This document shows, in pieces, positions 59,601-64,000 of a stretch of 64,000 nt of DNA. Each line of letters starts with the position of its first letter. Positions within the stretch are counted from its first letter, which is position 1. Origin of the DNA: Populus alba (Eukaryota > Streptophyta > Magnoliopsida > Malpighiales > Salicaceae); assembly GCF_005239225.2 (NCBI RefSeq), contig NC_133302.1:14479991-14543990 (forward strand), written 5' to 3'. The position numbers and the translations under genes were made by a program. The notes beneath the pieces were generated by a model that saw nothing but the letters and a program-made list of their open reading frames with translations, made no database searches and was not told the origin of the DNA.

Positions 59601-62340
59601 AGTTAATTCATAAAATTTGTGACTAATCATGAAAATAAAATAATTTCATAGAAAATAAACCAAAATAAATATCAAAACATAATTCATAATCAATCAAATG
59701 CTGAAGATATTGAATGATGAAATTGAAAAAAAATTATAAAAATAAACATAAAACTTGGGTCAATTAAATTAATTTGTCAAACTAATGATATGACTCATAA
59801 GACTAAGATAACCATAAAAAAAAAAACAAACAAAAAAAAAATTACAATAAATTATGAAGTTCAATATCTAATAAGTCAAGTGTTGAGAGATGAAATTAGA
59901 TAAAAGACATAAATATTTCTATTATGGTTTCATTCTACAAATTTTTTTTTTAAAGGGCAAAAAAACACTATTTGATTGGAACAGAACGACACGACCAAAA
60001 TGGAACCGGAAAGTTCCGGTTTGAATTTTCAAAACCGACTGAGATTTTAAACAAGATGGATTTTGTTCTAGTTGGCTCTATTTTTTGAACTTGAACGAGA
60101 TATACCAACCATTCCAGGTGGAACAAAATAAAATTGACAACCTTAATTTAATTTGGTAAAATCCCAAGTTTTATTTAAATTATTCCAGATCTCAATTAGT
60201 GAAGATTTTTTTATATAAATTAGCATTGTGGTGGATGGAAAATAAAAAATCATCTATTGTTTGGTATAATAATAGTAATTACAGGCACTAGATAATTGCT
60301 CGTGCTACGCTATGGGTTAGATTAAATTTTTTCTAGACATAAAAAATATTAAGGTGTTGTTAATATGTTTTTTGATAAAAAGAAATCAAAACTATATACG
60401 ATTGACTTAATGTAACCTAGTCGACATAGCAGGTTAAAAAACAACCCGAATGACTGAGAAAAGTGTAGTTTAACTAAAATAAAATCAAAACGACATCTTT
60501 TTTAAGTATTGAAATGACAATATATTTGATCGACTTGGATCAACTCGAGTTAACTTGTCAAATCAATTACTCAGGTCATGATACCCTGATAAACCTATAG
60601 AAATCAAATTAAAAAAAAAACATTAAACCCAATTATTTTCATTATTAAATAATGGAATTGAAAACTAAGTTCAACTAAAAAAATTAGTCCAGATACTTAT
60701 GTTAACCTTTCAAACCTAGACCATGAGATCAAGATAATCTTATGAAAAGCACATAAAAAAAATTATAAAGCATAATTCACAATCACCCAATATTGAAAGA
60801 TGAAATTAAAAAAAGGACACAAAAAATCACCAAAATCAACAAAACAAACTTGTGATCTAGGTTAAGAAAGCAAGAAAACCACATAGAACACACTGAAACA
60901 AATTATGAAGTCTAATTATCAATCAATCTAATATTGAAGGATAGTATTGAAAAAAAAATCAATTAAAAAAAAGAAAAAAAAAACAAGTTGACTAGTTTAA
61001 CCTGCGACTCAAGTTATAAAATTGTGTTAACCCTCTATAAAGCAAATAAAAAACAAATTATAAAACTCAATTTCCAATCAACATATTAAATTGAAAATGA
61101 AACCAAATAAAAAAAAGGATAAAAACAATGACCTAAGTCAACCTAAGTAAACCGGTCAAACTCAGGTAAGAAGAGTAGGATAACTTTATAAAAAGTAAAT
61201 CGAAACAAATTATAAAGTCTAATACATAGTAAATCTAATTTTAAAGAGTGAAATTAAAAATAAAACTAAATTGAAAACTGAAAAAAAAAAAAAAAAAAAC
61301 AACTCTCACAACTTTTTATTTTTTAGGGCCAAAGTGTACAATGCCCTAGCATTTCAGTGTTCACTGCTACATTGAAATGCCAAGGGGATTTATATAGTAT
61401 AGTAGGAGATCAAATTATATTTTTTCTAGACATAAAAAAATATCTAGGTGTCATTAATGTGTTTTTTAGTACAAAAAAAATTAAAACTATATAGGCATTG
61501 ACTAGATGTGACCTAGTTGACTTAACATGTCAAAAAATAACCTGGATGATCGAGAAAAATGTAGTTTCATTGAAAAAAAAATCAAGACGATATTTTTTTT
61601 TAAGCATTGAAACAACTACATGTTAGATTGACTCAAATCAACTCAAGTTAACCTGACAAATCTACACGAATCATGAAACCTTGATAACTCTATAGAAAAT
61701 AAATAAAAAAATATTATTCAACCCAATTCTCAATCAATCAAATAGTAAAAGATAAATCAAATAAAAAAGGGTAAAACAATGACTCGGATCAACCTGAGTT
61801 AACCTATCAAACCTGAGCAAGGAGACTAGGATAACTTCATAAAAAGTAAATAAATAAAAAATCTAAAATCCAATTCCCAAACAACCCAATGTTGATGGAT
61901 GAAATTAAAACAAAATTCAATTAAAAAAAAAGAAAAATAATCGAGTCAACCTGGTTAACCCGCAAAACTTGTAACCCGGATTTTGAGACCATAATAACCC
62001 CATAAAAAACAAATTACGAAATAATCATGATCATGAAGCTTAATTTTCAATTAACCAAGTATTAAAAGATGAAAGTGAGAAAAAAATCAATTTTAAAAAA
62101 AAAGAAAAAAAACAAGTCAACACGGTTAACCAAAAAACTCTTGACCCAGGTTATAAGATCGGGATAACTTCATATAAATTAAATCAAAATAAATTATAAA
62201 GTTTATTGTATGATAAATTTAGTGTTGAAAAATAAAATTGAAAGAAAGGTTGAAAGCTGTATAAAAAAAAAAATCTCAATTTTTTTTATTTTATTTTTGG
62301 GTTCAAATTATAAAAGGTTTTAGGATTTTAGTATATTTAT
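59600..62340. repeat. Diverged tandem array with higher-order structure
   Basis: Repeated ~150-bp units recognisable by AACTCGAGTTAACCTG-type words, a GACCCGG/ATGAGAC word, AGGATAACTTCATAAAAA, and AATTATAAAGTC then CAATATTGAAGGATGAAAT. Units can be followed near 60545, 60700, 60850, 60990, 61140, 61640, 61790, 61945 and 62120. On top of this, 60300-60560 and 61400-61660 are related (TTTTTTCTAGACATAAAAAA and what follows), giving a ~1.1-kb higher-order repeat. Imperfect inverted repeat CCCTAGCATTTCAGTGT lies at 61341-61384. Confidence 0.8.
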
Positions 62341-62344
62341 AATA

Positions 62345-62560
62345 TAATAATAATTATATGTTTTCGAAAGCTGTTCCAAGGTGTTGTCATCATCTAAAAA
62401 TATAGGGATCCAAAGAGAGGCATTGGCTATGACAAATGAGCCAAGGAATTTACTTCCCCTTTCAATTAAAGGTAGAGTGGATGAGTGGGTGAAAGATTTG
62501 GTGCTCGAGAATAAGCATAATCTTAAGCAACTAATTGTGCTTATGTGGGATCAGGTACCC
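62345..62560 (+). other. Possible orphan exon
   Basis: A short open stretch (LSSSKNIGIQREALAMTNEP, then RVDEWVKDLVLENKHNLKQL) with even composition, followed by a GT donor-like GATCAG|GTACCC. It reads like protein, but I do not recognise the family and see no acceptor-side partner. A gene fragment captured or left behind is possible. Confidence 0.3.
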
Positions 62561-62899
62561 TAGTTTTTTCTTCTTTTTTTTTTTTTTTTTTTGCCCTTAA
62601 AAATCTGCTTTCTTTTTCTTCCTCCCCATGATTCTATAATTTAGCCTTCTGTGTGTCATTCTCTCAGTAATAATGAAGTGAAAAGAAACCTAACACTAAT
62701 ATCTTTCTTCCAGTAGGTATCTTCTCTCCCACCTGTAGTCCAGTTTCCATGGTCACATCCGAATAGTGGGCTCCCAAGCGCTTTAATAGCTTCCGTATAA
62801 TAATCCTCACAAAATATTAAGCCAGCCCTGATCTCTTTCTATCACCAAACAAATCAATTCTCTCACAGTTAATTAGAAGCAGGAAAAATCTCATCTTTC

Positions 62900-62922
62900 C
62901 TGCTGCTGCTGCTGCTGCTGCA
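62900..62922 (+). repeat. (CTG)7 repeat in the ATL 5' leader
   Basis: About seven CTG triplets upstream of the ATL start, probably within its 5' UTR. Confidence 0.85.
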
Positions 62923-62945
62923 GAGTATTATCTGCCCAAGTTAAG

Positions 62946-63200
62946 GTAAGCCAAGATCATAGTTCTCTTTATCCATGCTGTCATCCTTGGATTAACTTAC
63001 AGGAGGATTTGTGCCTTTGGAAGCCAGAAGATTAGCTTTATATTGGTGAAATAGGGCTCAAGAAAGCTATTCAATTCCCCTGATTTTCTTGTTTAAATTA
63101 TCAAGAAGATGGTTTTTGTGATGTCTTTTATCTAGTTGGAATCTTGACAGACATTGCCATAACTCAAAAGACTCATCTCTCTCTTTTTGGTTGAAAGCAG
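62946..63200 (+). other. Probable 5'-UTR intron of the ATL gene
   Basis: Donor AAG|GTAAGC at 62945/62946 and a plausible acceptor TTGAAAGCAG ending 63200. There is no long open frame upstream of the ATL ATG. Inferred from splice signals only; another acceptor could be used. Confidence 0.35.
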
Positions 63201-63535
63201 ATCAACAAGAACCAAAAAAAGAAACCGCAAACCCCATAACTTATTGTTTAGCTTTCACCTCCTGCTCTTGAAGCATCAGAAGCCATATGAACTAGCCTTT
63301 AAATTCCTCTGTGCGAAGAACTCCAGGACCAAACACAATTGAAGGCCTTGTTCTATATACGAGTGAAATGAACTCCCTACTTTCAGTCTCCTTCGTGGTT
63401 CGATTTGATGCTAGGAAGCACTGGAGCCATGAAATCTCCAGTCTATTTGCATAATAAACTCACAGAAGGTCTAAAGAAATTTCAGTTCTGCTAAGAGGGT
63501 ATTGGTGTACTTCTGAAGTGTTGTTGGATTGAGTC

Positions 63536-64000
63536 ATGATAATAGCTATGTTTGCTCTACATCATCGTCCACACCGGCTACTCCTGGAGACAGAATCAAG
63601 CACCCAATCTGCAGCAAATGGAAGCAGGACACGCAACATATACAACAGTGAGGCCAATTTTGATACCAACATGGTGATCATCTTGGCAGCTTTGCTTTGT
63701 GCATTAATTTGTGCTCTTGGACTAAATTCTATAGTACGATGCGCCATACGCTGTAGCAGGAGGTTTACTTTTGAGACTCCTGATCAGACTGCAGCACATA
63801 TGGCAGCAACAGGCCTCAAAAGGAGCGCATTGCGACGAATCCCGGTGATTATATACGGGGTGGCAGGGATACATTTAATCGCTACAGATTGTGCAATTTG
63901 CCTTGGTGAGTTCATAGGTGGTGAGAAAGTACGAGTTTTGCCCAAATGTAACCATGGATTTCATGTTAGGTGCATAGACACATGGTTGGTATCACACTCC
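63536..64000 (+). CDS. RING-H2 finger ATL-type E3 ubiquitin ligase (partial, 3' end beyond window)
   Basis: Membrane-anchored ubiquitin ligase. An in-frame TGA at 63530-63532 precedes ATG 63536; a second in-frame ATG is at 63548. 155 codons are visible without an intron, as usual for ATLs. Residues about 1-47 are a variable head (HHRPHRLLLETESS). A hydrophobic segment (MVIILAALLCALICALGLNS, about 48-67) is the membrane anchor, followed by basic RCAIRCSRRF. The GLD-type motif region is GLKRSALRRIPVIIYG. The RING-H2 starts at about 118 with CAICLGEF, then LPKCNHGFHVRCIDTWLVSH, giving Cys, Cys, Cys, His, His, Cys ligands and the conserved Trp; the last two Cys lie past the edge. ATLs of the 72-80 group have this layout. 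The substrate is unknown. Confidence 0.94.
   Translation, partial: MIIAMFALHHRPHRLLLETESSTQSAANGSRTRNIYNSEANFDTNMVIILAALLCALICALGLNSIVRCAIRCSRRFTFETPDQTAAHMAATGLKRSALRRIPVIIYGVAGIHLIATDCAICLGEFIGGEKVRVLPKCNHGFHVRCIDTWLVSHS

Overview
The window is nuclear DNA from a woody eudicot. Populus, or another Salicaceae, is the most likely source: the proteins and the repeat landscape look familiar for that group, but this is an inference without any database search. It is very AT-rich and gene-poor. Three host genes can be supported: a five-exon reticulon-like gene (5886-13941, +), a three-exon alpha-expansin gene (26215-27600, -), and the 5' part of a RING-H2 ATL-type ubiquitin-ligase gene that runs off the right edge (from 63536, +). 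A broken group-I bZIP (VIP1/RF2a-like) pseudogene lies at about 56250-57990 on the minus strand. No functional link between these genes is evident.

Layout. 1-5500: AT-rich intergenic DNA with a perfect 66-bp-stem foldback element (417-552), a degenerate minisatellite (about 960-2720) and copies of a dispersed short repeat. 5500-14100: the reticulon gene. Its intron 1 holds a complete but gag-only antisense LTR retroelement (6613-11070) with LTRs, primer-binding site and 5-bp target duplication. Intron 3 begins with tandem copies of the exon 3 end, and intron 4 contains a long-TIR MITE. 15400-25000: a transposon graveyard with a decayed minus-strand Ty1/Copia pol, a decayed plus-strand Mutator-like (MULE) transposase followed by a Plant Mobile Domain reading frame, and a hAT element with perfect 13-bp TIRs and 8-bp target duplication (20701-24082) inserted into that reading frame. 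25860-27720: expansin gene and promoter. 27720-35700: AT-rich intergenic DNA with a second MULE transposase remnant (33790-34400, -).

35734-40782: a structurally complete Ty1/Copia element. Its two 248-bp LTRs differ at one base, yet its polyprotein frame carries three stops, one frameshift and an Asp-to-Asn change at an integrase catalytic position. 41000-52000: a duplicated GC-richer module of unknown identity (42691-43015 and 48327-48655), a foldback-like unit with a purine-rich minisatellite, an ATT/ATC microsatellite domain and a tandem 430-bp duplication. 54200-58100: a possible organelle-derived insert beside the bZIP pseudogene. 58200-62330: palindromic repeat DNA with a perfect 50-bp palindrome, then a diverged higher-order tandem array. 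62700-64000: 5' leader and start of the ATL gene.

No rRNA or tRNA gene and no CRISPR was found. All exon boundaries are read from splice signals and protein-family continuity, not from transcripts.
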